DNA from: Obelidium mucronatum
Lineage: Eukaryota; Chytridiomycota; Chytridiomycetes; Chytridiales; Chytriomycetaceae
DNA: 35,354 nt
Assembly: GCA_025765595.1 (NCBI GenBank)
Contig: JAIVFH010000275.1
Coordinates: 1 to 35,354, forward strand
Direction of reading: 5' to 3'
The notes beneath the pieces were generated by a model. It saw only the letters and a program-made list of their open reading frames with translations, was not told where the DNA came from and did no database searches. Position 1 is the stretch's first letter; each line of letters starts with the position of its first letter. Positions 19,317 through 30,500 of the stretch are shown one piece after another. The position numbers were made by a program, and so were the translations under genes.

Positions 19317-20342
19317 ATGAATCTCTTGCTCCTATTGGGAGTGTTGCTGTTTGGTTCTTCAAGCATCCAAGCATTCAGTGGCGACCTCACCTATTACACT
19401 CCAGAGTCAACAGGTGGGATTGGAAGATGTGGAACTTATATCAGAGATTCAGACTATGCTGTTGCAATGGTGAGAGTTAGTTCATACCTTTCTAAGTTGG
19501 ATTTTGCGGTTACTGATATCTGAAACAAGAACCCTCCGCAATATGTGGAAGATGATTCCCAATGCGGTTCTCAGATTTGCATAACGGATGGAACTCGAAG
19601 TGTTCAGGGTATTGTTTCGTGCGCTCTTTCACTGTTTGTGGCAGTTGTGCTCATTATAACTGAAACAGGAACACTACTTGATCGATGTGCTGGCTGCGGT
19701 TACGGCTCTATCGATGTAACTCCTCCGATTTTCACAACTTTTGCTGGCTTTGGTGCTGGAAGAATCCCAATCAGTTGGTCGTTTGGGGCGTGTGGCAGCA
19801 ACTCGTCACCGCAATCGAAACCTTCAGTCGTCTGTTCTTCAACAACAACGTGCTCAAACGGGCAATGTGGAACTACAATCAAAGATAACTGTGGAGCAGA
19901 TTTACACTGTCCAGCTTGTCCGTGTGATTCAAATGCAATCTCTTGTGGCCAGAATCAATGCGGCACTACCATCACCGATAACTGCGGGAAGGCCATAACA
20001 TGTCCAGCATGTCCTTGCATCTCTAGCACCACGTGTAAAGAAGATCAATGTGGCTTGACTATTCAGGATAACTGCGGGAAAGAGTTGGTTTGTGCCAAAT
20101 GTTCTCTGTCATTGACAAGTCCAAGCACACTCCCGCCTTTGCCGCCCGTCCTTGCGTCAAAAACTGAATCGAATATTAATTCTGCTATTGTTACAAGCAC
20201 TGCTTCAGCCAGTCCAAGTACCACTACGAGTGGCTCAACCGGCTACACAAGCACGTACGTCATACCTCTGAACGCACCCGTTGTTTGGCCTTCTGTAGTG
20301 AATGCAAAGAGGCCGTTATCTCAAAGGAATTTCTGTAAATAA
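19317..20342 (+). CDS. Secreted DPBB (expansin/RlpA-like) protein with three Cys modules
   Basis: Exons are 19317-19469, 19530-19608 and 19669-20342, giving 301 residues. The signal peptide is MNLLLLLGVLLFGSSSIQA. The DPBB domain shows GDLTYYTPESTGGIGRCG, DYAVAM, CGSQICIT, LLDRCAGCGYGSIDVT and GFGAGRIPISWSFGAC. It lacks the third intron that the other two paralogues carry within the DAGR/GAGR codons. Three six-Cys modules follow (CSSTTTC...; CDSNAISC...; CISSTTC...), each with QCGxTIxDNCG and C-x2-C, then a Ser/Thr-rich stretch and YVIPLNAPVVWPSVVN near the C-terminus. The second intron (19609-19668, 60 nt) is a multiple of three without stops, so the unspliced frame stays open; homology to the paralogues shows it is intron. 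Confidence 0.82.
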
Positions 20343-20353
20343 ACATACTTAAG

Positions 20354-20430
20354 GAATCAAAAAAAAAAAAAATAAAAAAAAAAATAAAAATAAAAATAAA
20401 AATAAAAATAAAAATAAAAATAAAAAAAAA
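20354..20430. repeat. (AAAAAT)n A-rich simple repeat
   Basis: An A-run followed by about ten AAAAAT units lies between the second and third DPBB genes, within 20 bp of the next start codon. Such a tract is prone to slippage and could influence promoter activity of the downstream gene. Confidence 0.9.
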
Positions 20431-20449
20431 CAGCATTAATTTTCCAACG

Positions 20450-21898
20450 ATGCACTTTCCCAATACAGCAGCAACGGCAGCAACTCTAGCACTTCTGATA
20501 CGAACGACTCTTGCATTCAGCGGGCAGCTTACTTACTATGAGCCAGCGGTGTGTGTGGCTGAAGGGTTTCTGGCTCGGCGCTCTTGAAGTTTGTCGCTAA
20601 GATCGACTCTGATTACCATATAGGGCGGATTTGGATCATGCGGAAACACACTTCAGAACGGAGACCACGTTGTTGCGATTGTGAGTTTAGATTAGAGAGT
20701 GTGTGTGTCATGGTTGAGGCTGTTGATTTTGGCTGACTGATTGCACTGATTGTCTGAAGGGACCTGCCCAATACGATCTGGGCAAATGTGGGCAAACTAT
20801 TTGTGTGACAAATGGACAAAGATCTGCGGAAGGTGCGTATGTCTGAACCGTGGTTGCCTCGTCATTCTTTAAACTAAAAGGTTACGACAACACCAAATTA
20901 CAGCTGTGATTGCAGATCGATGTGCTGGATGTGCTTTTGGCGATATCGATGTCACGATTCCTATCTTTACCACTTTTGCTGATCTTGGGGCTGGCAGGTA
21001 AACGTATTTTTTGCTGTATGGCTGTGTATATGCAAGAAATCGTTGATCTAATGCTGTTTCTTTAGGATTTCTATATCCTGGTCATTTGGAGCTTGTGGAG
21101 GATCTGCGCCAGCGCAAGCGCCTCCACCACCACCACCAGCCGCTGCCCCATGTGTCCCCACAACAACGTGTACCCAATCACAGTGCGGAACGACGATTCA
21201 AGACAATTGTGGAACCCAATTAACATGTCCAGCATGTCCTTGTTCATCCACAACAACCTGCAATTCAAACCAATGTGGAACTACCATCAAAGACAACTGC
21301 GGAAACAATCTATCTTGTCCTGCGTGTCCTGCGTGTGTACCTAATGGAATACAATGTACTAGAGAACAATGCGGGACTGTCATTAAGGATAACTGTGGCC
21401 GCGATGTAATTTGCCCTGCCTGTCCGTGTGCTTCGACTACAGTCTGCACGGAAGCGCAATGCGGAACGATTATTAAGGATAATTGTGGGCGAGATTTGGG
21501 GTGTCCTGCTTGTGCGTGTGTGTCGAGTTCAACATGTCGTGCTGATCAGTGTGGGACAGTTGTGAAGGATAATTGTGGGAAAGATCTTGTTTGTCCAGTG
21601 TGTACAGTGGCGCTGTCTGCTTCTGCTGTTGTTTCTGTGGCTGCAGGGCGGAACCAGTCCGGTGGTAACCACCAGGGAGGAAACTTTGAGCAATACTCAA
21701 TCCCCCACAACAGTGACGGATACTGCAACGACAACAAGTGTCGCTTCTACAACAAAAGGATCATCGGCGGCGGTTCAAACATCGGAACCAAAGTCAAGTG
21801 CTGTGTTTGCGATTCCGCTGAACTCGGTAGTTGTGTGGCCATCTGTGGTGAATGCAACGAGGCCTCTGTCGCAAAGGAATCGGTGCAGAATTCCCTGA
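20450..21898 (+). CDS. Secreted DPBB (expansin/RlpA-like) protein with five Cys modules
   Basis: Exons are 20450-20548, 20624-20680, 20760-20832, 20904-20997, 21066-21606 and, if a 40-nt intron is accepted, 21647-21898, giving 371 residues. The N-terminus is hydrophobic (LALLIRTTLA) before FSGQLTYYEPA. The DPBB domain has GGFGSCG, CGQTICVT, ADRCAGCAFGDIDVT and DLGAGRISISWSFGAC. An Ala/Pro linker leads to five tandem six-Cys modules, each with QCGTxIxDNCG, and the C-terminal motif FAIPLNSVVVWPSVVN. The last part is in a different frame from the modules. A GTGGCG...GCTGCAG intron at 21607-21646 restores the frame exactly, but a one-base insertion would also explain it. An extra intron (20549-20623) not present in the two paralogues splits EPA from GGFG. 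Confidence 0.8.
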
Positions 21899-22395
21899 TT
21901 CAGTAGTGGTGTCATGTTAGATCTAAAAATAAAGTGCTCCTGTCAAACAGCATTTAAACGACACAGCTTCCTGCAAGTTGGCGAAACAGTTAACTCCAGG
22001 ATTAGCGACTTAACAAATATCATCGAGGTGATGACAGCATCAATTTTTTTAGTTTTAGCTGCAAATCGTGGGGAACCAAAAAACTTGAGACGAAAGAAAA
22101 AAACAAGCGCCTTTCTTCCAATAACTGAATCGTGGGTTCAAAGAGAGGTTTTGTCAACTTTTCGAAATATATCTGCAAATACTCAAACGATAATGATAAT
22201 GACAGACTTGCTTCAATCAATCCAACTTGACAGACCCGTTTATACTACCATGAACAAACACTCCTCATCCAGCAGGCAGTAGCTCCAGTGACCCGGTTGA
22301 ACGGCTGTGGCGGTACACAAACCAAACCTTATGAAATCAAAACAGACGGCTGATTGCAAATACATACCAGGCAGGCTCACTCGATCCAACAGCTG
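21899..22395. other. Intergenic / possible 5' exon of the next gene
   Basis: A plus-strand frame is open at 21914-22282, but I recognise nothing in it. The first clear exon of the following SMG-like gene is open back to a stop at 22351, with possible acceptor AGs at 22369-22374, so a non-recognised 5' exon may lie here. Confidence 0.35.
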
Positions 22396-25300
22396 ATGAT
22401 CAAACCCCCGCAATCATCATCAATATCGGACCTTTCTCTGCGACTTCAACTGCTCTATACACTCAATGATATCTTGCTCTTTGGCGTTGATGCATATGCC
22501 ACACGGAAAACTGGACTGAAGGTGTTGAGGGACTCATTATGCACACGAAATGTGGATGACTTGATTTGGAATTTAGTCTTTCATAAAAAGATTGAGGAAC
22601 TTCGTGATGGGATTCAGAAGGTGAGAGCGGTGTTTCCTAGAGTTGGGTTTGTGTGGAGTGGCAGTGCGATGGTTGGGTTCCCCACGATTGGTTGTTCATC
22701 TCTTATAATAACCCTATTTATTTTGATTCAACTACCCCTTTGAGTGCTCTTTTTAATTTTTAACTGATGTCATAGGCTTCACAAACAGACCCAGACTCAA
22801 TACCTTCAGCAACTCGATCACTTCTCTCCTTCCTGACAACAGCAACAACATTCTATCGATCTCTGATACAAAGCGTTTCGGTTTACTGCACGGAATCATT
22901 CAACTTGCCATTGAACGTGACAAATTTATTCTTGGAAACGAGGCGGCGGTGTCAATTTGACTATTCAGCCGTAAGGACGCAAGAAACTCATGAATTTATG
23001 AAGTTGGTTCAAAGAATTGTCTTCAAAAGTGTAGTTTATTTGGGCGATTTGGGTATGGATGGTCATTTTGAATTCGTGGGGAGTGCTGACAAATTCCGTC
23101 AAAACCAGAGCGTTACAAGGCAACTTATGATATCGAAAACAGGAATTTAGGAAAGTGGCGGGATGTGAATTATATTTATGAATATGCGATGCGGATAGAT
23201 CCGGAGCAAGGTTGGAACAGCCTTTTCGTTTGACTGGGTATCTAAATATCCTTACTATCAGGAAAACCGCAATCGCAATTAGCAATTGTTGCTACAACAT
23301 GCAAGAAGCATTTAGATGCGTTGTATTGGTATTCTTTAAGGTTTGTCCCGAGGCGGTTGGATCTATTTGAGGTTTAACAATCAATCAATCAGCATCGCCA
23401 ATGTTACCCCTCTTCAGCTCGCCAAAGGGAACTTGTTTACATTCCATCAAAAAGTGACTTCTCGATTAAAACCCATCACAACAGAGACAGATGTTAAAAT
23501 GTACTGACTGCTCGGCTTTTTGTACTTTTTTTTCTTACCTTTACTTTTTCAGATCCACTTTGGACACACTATCGTCTGCAATCATTCAATTTCATCGCCT
23601 CTACTTGTTTCACCCAGATGACTCTCGGATATCGACAGTCTGGGACCTTGAAACGTATTCAAGCGCCGCAGCATTACAGTCAATTATTTATACCCTTGTA
23701 GAAAAGTTTGTTGGGTCAGGTGCAGAGTTGGAGCCAGAGAATGAGAATGAGGGAATTGTGGATGACATTCCGGTTTCAAAAGAAGTTTCCGAAATACTTC
23801 TAAAGATGGTCATCGTTTTTATTACTGCATTCACAGAGCTGGGCTCTATGTTTGGGGAGAAAGGTGAATATTGCCTCTTACTTGGTCCCGCTCACAACTT
23901 TTTTTTTTCTCAGACAAAGCACCGCAAGTTCGCCAAAGGATCCGAGACATCCAGTGCATAATTTTGTCAACTCTTTTTCGAGTCTCATCGACTTGTTTGA
24001 CGCGACTCAATTCCTACACAACTCAATCTGAGTCCAACTCTCCCAATAATGACGAAACATCATTTCTCTTTGCTCCTATGGCAATCCTTTGCTCTTGGGC
24101 TTATTCCACTTTTTTGCCGATTACAACCGACTCTGGGGTTTCTGTGGAGCCCTTGGTTGTTCCGTTGCCGAATTCCAGAAATAGCCAGCGAACTTCAGGA
24201 GAGAGAAGTGCTCCCTTGAATGTCATGACTCTCGATGTGTTTTCATTGTTTCTGAAGTATACCACTGGGAATGGAGTTTCTGAGATTATGAAACAGCAGT
24301 CAAATGTAAGTTGGAACCTTCCTTATGTTTTCAGAAGACCAAGTAGTAAAGATGGGCCATTTCCTCCGGTTTAAAGGCAATTTTCAAGTTTAGTCGAGCC
24401 TTGGCGACTCTTAGTACCACCCTTCTCTCATTCGCTGATGTTGATGGTGATCCAAAAACTCTCCCCGAAGACGTTCCGTTACTTGGGTTTGCACCGCTTA
24501 AGCCTTACTTTGTCGAAACTTTGAACGCCAATGGTCTGAAGCGGGCTTTGGAGCATGGTGTTTCTAGCGATGAAAGTAGCGACGTTGAATATGTAGTTTC
24601 ACGGTCGAGTCGCGTCTTGGCATTGGCGAAACGCATGAGTGAGAGAAAAGAAGTGGACTTTTTTGCATACGAGGAAGCAAGTAAAGGGGCCGGCGCCACA
24701 TTTACAGTTCGCGACGAAGAAAGCAAGGTATGTACTTTTAACTTCAGTAGTTTTTTCTCTGTGTTGCCTTATGAATATGCGTTTTTTTTTTTCCAGCGCA
24801 TCGCTCGTTTAAAAACTGCCAAAACTTTAGCACTCCAACTTCTCAAAACGCAAATCTCAAATCTTGAAACGGACTTGATTTCTTCCACTTCAATCCCTGT
24901 AACAACCACCTATATCCCCGACACTTCAATCTACACCAACCATCTTTCCCTCATCAAAAAACTCCTGATTCCCCGACAAGGAGGGGCGGCTGCAGCTGGG
25001 CTCCAAAAACGCATCCTAGTTCCCATGGACGTTGTGCATCATTTGGATCACTTAAAGAAAGGCAGCGGCGGTGTCCATGCCCGGGCGAGAGAAGCGACTC
25101 GGTATTTGGAACAGCGGTTTCGATTCGGAAGCGAGTACTTGGTCGCCCAACAATCTGGTGAAACTGTGAAAGATGTTCAATACGTTGCCCCTGTTTCCGC
25201 GCGGGTGCTTGATGGAGAAGAAGAGGAGGAAGACGGTTCTTACTACACGACGCCTCCAAAGTACTTGAAAAGCTTTATTGGGTGCTCAATGTATTTCCGA

Positions 25301-25522
25301 GGAAAGGGTGTGGAGGTTGAGAGAGAACGTGTGAAGCGGTTGCAGGAGCTTGGAGTTGACATCGTGACAACATCGGACGTGGATTTGAAGGCATTAGACC
25401 ATGGAAGGGTTTTTGTTCTCAGTGAAGATGAGGAGGTGATTGAAGAATGTAGGAGGTGTGGTGTTGCAGTCAAAACTGTGTCTGATTTGAGAAAGAGTGG
25501 GGAATATGGGAGACGATGGTGA
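22396..25522 (+). CDS. EST1/SMG5-6-like nonsense-mediated decay factor with PIN domain
   Basis: Nine in-phase exons: 22396-22620, 22776-23052, 23109-23210, 23262-23340, 23393-23500, 23553-23863, 23914-24305, 24377-24727 and 24797-25522, giving 856 residues from the ATG at 22396; a further 5' exon is possible. The N-terminal half is a 14-3-3-like/TPR region typical of SMG5/6/7 (WNLVFHKKIEELRDGI; VVYLGDLG; YEYAMRIDPEQGKPQSQLAI; KHLDALYWYSLR; LAKGNLFTFHQK). The middle has PEDVPLLGFAPLKPYF, as in the EST1 helical domain. Residues about 650-850 form a PIN nuclease fold (YIPDTSIYTNH, KRILVPMDVVHHLDHLKK, FVLSEDEEV). Asp657 and acidic residues near 826 are kept, but the position usually held by Glu in xELDxL is His (HHLDHL), so nuclease activity is doubtful. 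In NMD these proteins bind phosphorylated UPF1. I cannot separate SMG5 from SMG6. Confidence 0.82.
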
Positions 25523-26517
25523 ATGTTTGGATGTAGAAAAATGTATTGCGCTCCACTACTTCAGCCTGCTTATTTATTCAGTTTTAACTTACGTGATGAA
25601 ATCTTTTTCGTTTATTTTGTCAAAGCAGCTCTTGCTATTTGGTAAATTGACTGCGACGGATTGTTATTGGTCCGCTACACCACACAACCGTCCGAATGCG
25701 ACCAACGCATACCTGTGCCACCCGGCTTTCTCGTGCCGCACCGCCCCATTTTCTTGACGATTGATGTTGTGTAGTCAGCTGATAAAACACGGTTTGTCCA
25801 ACGCGATTCCACACTTCGCAGGCTGGCGGAGGTACACAATATGTCATCCTGCATGCGAGCCCTGGGAGAGACGCAACAACACTATTCAAGACTCAAGAGG
25901 CCAAAAATTAATGAGAAAGTGGCATGGAATAAAGAGCATGTGCTTTGTATGGTGTAGAGTTTAGACCCAGATTGTGAAGGTGAAGCACAGAGCAGGCATG
26001 GGATTGGATGCACACAAGATGCAATACAGATACAATAAATTACCACCATACGCTGATTCATGCCCATCGAATTGGTGTGAGCACGTCATTAGGGTTTCTC
26101 ACGTTGCTGAAAAGAAAACAAATTCAGTCGAATTCTAAAGAACTTTTAAATAAAAACTAGGGTTCAGACACTAAGCGCTTCAACCAAAAGACTCTTGGAA
26201 AAACACCTACTTTTTGCTGTTGGGTGCATTCAGCTCCGTTCTCTCTAAGTTCAATAGAAAGAATGCCAAACCATTTGTTATTATTTTCTGAGTGTTTTTT
26301 ACGGTGGTTATACATTCTGCGGTTGGTTTTAAAGTGGATTCACAGTTTTTTCTGAGGCTTGTTGCGCGTGATCGTGTTCACTTGATGTACGTGTGATAGG
26401 TCACTTGATGTACGCGTGATCTTAAAAATACGAAACTGTGTATATCTTGAATCGTTTTCCAAAGTTCAGCCGTAAACCAAAATACAGACCAAAATACTTT
26501 AAGGCATCATAAACAAC
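25523..26517. other. Intergenic spacer with a short direct repeat
   Basis: About 1 kb with no recognisable gene; small frames on both strands show no motifs. At 26378-26397 and 26401-26420 a 20-bp unit (TCACTTGATGTACGYGTGAT) is repeated with one mismatch, about 100 bp upstream of the ceramidase start; it could be a paired regulator site. I see no tRNA or snRNA. Confidence 0.4.
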
Positions 26518-27456
26518 ATGAATGGAAAAGAAGGATTCTGGAGGTACAAAATTACATTCTGGCGTTCCTGAAGTTTAGCTGAGAGCTGAGCAGTCCAGTA
26601 ACAAGCACCAAGGACTGGTGTGAAGAAAACTACGCGATATCCCCATACATAGTCGAATTTTTCAACTCAATCTCATGTATTGGATACATCTTTGGAATGT
26701 TGGCCGGGCTTTGGTCAATTCGAGGTGGTGCGGTAGACAGCGCTTATATTGTTGGGTTTTGCAGTATTGGGATCATGGGGCTTGGATCTTTTATGTTCCA
26801 TGCATCTCTGAAATACGAAATGCAGTTAATGGATGAGATCCCTATGCTCTTGGTGAGAATATCGATACATTTTTAAATCGAACTTCTGATGCTTTCGTCA
26901 TTGAAAATAGAGTGTTTGCATCCAGCTGTATACCACCTTGATGATCTATCCAATGGATCGACAAACAGCGACAAGGATTCTTACGATTCTCGTCTTGTAC
27001 TTCGCCGTTGCGGTCGCATGCCATGTATTGGTCACAGCCCCAGAAGTATTTGCTGGACTGTTTGCAATTATTCCAGTGCTGCTTATCGTCTATGCACCGT
27101 TTCAAACGCGGGCCTTCTTGAGAGATCCACTGCTTATTACCCACAGAAGAAATTTGTGGCAAATGTATGGACTCATTTGTGCACTCTTTGTGATTGCGGT
27201 TTCAATCTGGAGTTTGGATAATCAGCTGTGCTTCAAGCTACAAGAGGCTCGTCGCCATGTCGGATATCCACTCGGTGTTGCAACGGAGCTTCACATGTGG
27301 TGGCACTTTTTAACCGCCCTGGCGGCCTATTGCACAAGTTTGAGGGCAATGTACATGAGACTCCTGATTGAAGGTTACAGTGTGAATTTAAGGTGGATTT
27401 TTATACTTCCTTGGTTGACGAAGGTTGAACAAAAGTATGAAAATGATCAAGTTTAA
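26518..27456 (+). CDS. Alkaline ceramidase
   Basis: Membrane hydrolase that cleaves (phyto)ceramide to free fatty acid and sphingoid base in the ER/Golgi, like yeast Ypc1/Ydc1 and animal ACER. Exons are 26518-26543, 26594-26852 and 26911-27456, giving 276 residues, the usual family length. The start is supported by the conserved N-terminus that splicing creates (GFWSPVTSTKDWCEENY). Signatures follow: SPYIVEFFNSIS, the catalytic segment GSFMFHASLKYEMQLMDE with its Ser, His and Asp, and the C-terminal zinc-ligand motif ELHMWWHFLTALAAYC. Seven hydrophobic segments are apparent. The 5' exon is only 26 nt. It converges on the minus-strand C1q-like gene with 44 bp between stop codons, so the transcripts probably overlap at their 3' ends. 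Confidence 0.92.
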
Positions 27457-27500
27457 ATGAAAGAATATCAACTGCTTCTTTATTGTGGTCTACCTCTATA

Positions 27501-30500
27501 TTATAGTCTTCGTATCCCCAAGAATCCATGTCCCACAAGCTCTTTCTTCCCACCGTGGTAATGAAGAGCGACCGTGGACTTGGCCGGAAGAGAGAGGAAA
27601 TCCTAAATGTTATATATATTAAGAAAGAGCTCCAAAAAAAGTCAGGCAAAACACTCACAATCAAACTCAACCCCGTTACGGTTCCTGGCCTAACATCTCC
27701 ATCCCCATTCCTCACAAACCCACTCGAATGATGTACAACATACGCTGGCGAGTTCAAAGCACTCATGACACTCTCTCCATTCACTACTACCTGCACACTC
27801 GGTTTCCAACTCACATCGAAAAAGGCGAACGAAATTTCGTAGAATCCAGCCTCTTGAACCCGGATACAAGTCACATCCTTTTCCCATTTGAAGTTCATGG
27901 GGTCTGTGTTTGTGGATTGAAGGTTCCAAGGGATGGAGGAGCCTAGTTTGAGGGTGCTGCTTGTCCAGAGCCAGTGGCCGCATCGGTAGAAGGGCTGGCG
28001 GACGGCTGTTTGGTACGCGGTTTTACAGGCGCTCAAGTCTGCGCAGAGGAGGTATAGCTTTTCGTCAAATTCTCGTGTGAGTGAGGAGATTAGGGTTTGG
28101 AGTGGTTTGTTTGCTTGCATGGAGGCGGGGGTTCCCATGGTTGTTCCCGTTTGGTCGAGCATTTGCTCTGAGAGCGATAGTTTTACGTGATCTAGAATAT
28201 CTTCTTTGAGTTCGGATATGAGGCTGGATGGGATTTTTGAGGCTGGGGATGTGGTTGCTTGTTCGAGTTGTTGCATCCATCTGTGTTCCAAAACGTCCAA
28301 GGTTTCATGAAGCTGCGCCAAGGAAACTGAGTTTGAGTCCCGTCGTTGCGGATGGAATGCTGAAGTTGTGGGGGCCTTTTGAGGCTGCTGCAGCTGCTCA
28401 TGCACAATATCAGTTTTGAAGTTATGCAGCCGGACTTCGACCTGTTTCTTGAGTTCGTCAAAAAGATCTCGCTTAATCTGATCCATGTCCTTTTCGCTTA
28501 GTTTCCTGGTTGTTTCCTTCTTGCTTAATTTTTCGTACATTCGCCTGAGCTCGTCTCGCGTCGCTAAATGCCGCATGAGTTCTTCCAAAACCACAGTATC
28601 CACCTTCCCGTTGACAGTTTTAAGGACTTTTTCTATTTTAGCTGCAAAATTCTTCTCCATTACTTCGCGAATTTGGCCATCCCCTTCAGCACCATTCTTG
28701 TTTGTGGTTCCTTTGACCGCTGATCTCAAATTTTCCATCGCTACAAGCTGAAAGTCAAATCTCCCTTGTAATACTTTAATGCTCTCTTGGGACTCATCGA
28801 GTTGAGACTGTAGCCGTCGATTCGAAGTTTCAAGCGTCCGAACTGTCGATTGGAGGTCTTCAAGTAATTCCTTGGTCGCGATTTGATGCGTTGAGAGTTG
28901 CGCTGATAATTTCTCTGCTTTGGATTCAAGATTTGGAATGGTTGAGTGCAGCAGATTTGTGAGAATAGGGTGTTGACTGTTGTGTATACCATCACTGGAT
29001 GCTAAAAGTAGGTCGTTCATATCAATGAGCGTGAAAACATATAATTACGGGGTCTTTACCAAGCTTTGGAGAAGATGGATTCTCACCCCCGCGACCAGCC
29101 ACCAACATCCTTGCCTCCATTTGAAGCATTTTTGCATCCAAACCATCCATTCTAGATTCAAACATTTTCAAGCGTGACTTTACAATCTTCTCAGTGTCAA
29201 ATTTGTGAATAGCTGTTTCGGCTAGATCCCTGGATTCAAGTTCTTGGATTCTCAACATGAGACGATCGACTCTCTCAGAAAGCGACGCAATTAGGGAGGA
29301 CTCAGATGTCCCCAATAAAATTCTTTGAGCTGTTGATGAAGAGGATTTGGAGCGTTGTGGGGGCTGCTGTTGCTGGTGTTTGGAGGTGTGTTTTCGTTGT
29401 GAAGTTGATGCGTTTTCAGATTGCTGCAGTTTTCGTGTCGGTAACGAGTTTTTAGATGGTGAGGAAGACGATACGTGTTGTCGATTTGCTGATGGAGCAC
29501 GGACAATAGGAGACATGGACGGGGCAGACATGTTATGGTTTCCAGAAAGTTCACTTTCATGCATGACAGCATCATCAAGTTCCGCTTCATCGTGAGAATA
29601 TTCATTGTTACTCGATGAAGAATTCGTTTTACGGTGATGATGGTGACGGTGCTGCTGCTGCTGCTGTTTGGTATCCACCAAAGCGGTTGAGTTTGTTGGC
29701 AACAGGTTTTCTCTGGAGATGATGGCTTGCGAGACAGCGTTGTTAACAATCTGATGCATCTTTTTCTCGAAAGCTCCTCCATCGCCTTGTACTCGCATGT
29801 GGTTGTTGCTGGTATTGTTTACGACAGTTTGATTTGTAGTTGTAGAATCCGTATGTCGTTCAAATGGCCGCGTTGGCGACGCCTGGATTGAGGAAAAACT
29901 TTCCTTTCCAGTCGTGCCTCTGATATCGCCGTAGACACTTTGAGGGGTGAAGCTAGGTATCGGATATTCATTGTTGGACTGCTGAGTGTGTGGGCTATGG
30001 GCAAAGGGTTCTTGATATCTGTAGAATTGGTCAACGCTTTTACTACGGAATGGGGTATTAGATGACTGTCTCCATTGATTTCTGGGGGTTTCGTCAGATA
30101 GTGGAGACCGCAAAGAGTCCACACCGCTGACAGCTAAAAACGAAAATGGCTTCAGCAACGCGTTAAATCCAATAAAAAAATTGAATTAAGATCAAACCTT
30201 CTTTAAGAGCCTGAACAGCGCGTGTTTGATCAGTCATTGCGGCCATAACATCCGTGATTGGCGTTGGAGTTGGAGTTCGCCTGGCTGCAGAATTCAGTTG
30301 AGGCAGCGATGAAGAAAATCTCGGAGAAGAAAGGGTTGTTTGTTGCTGCTGGAGCAGGTAATTCCTCGTGACTGGCGAAGGAGGCCTCTTCGAGCTCGGA
30401 GTTTGTTCATTGTTTATCGTCTGAAAGACGAAGTTGCTAGACTGTTCGCCTGGACCAGAGTCGCTGAAGATCCGATTGTTGTCCGAAGCTGCTTGAGTTG

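Noticed and set aside
19545..20342. 265-residue uninterrupted frame as the complete second DPBB protein
   Set aside because: It starts mid-domain and reads through a 60-nt stop-free intron. Splicing to the signal-peptide exon at 19317 restores the full domain seen in both paralogues.
21496..21906. Third DPBB protein ending at 21906 in the module frame
   Set aside because: That frame loses the C-terminal motif shared by both paralogues, which is intact in the +1 frame ending at 21898.
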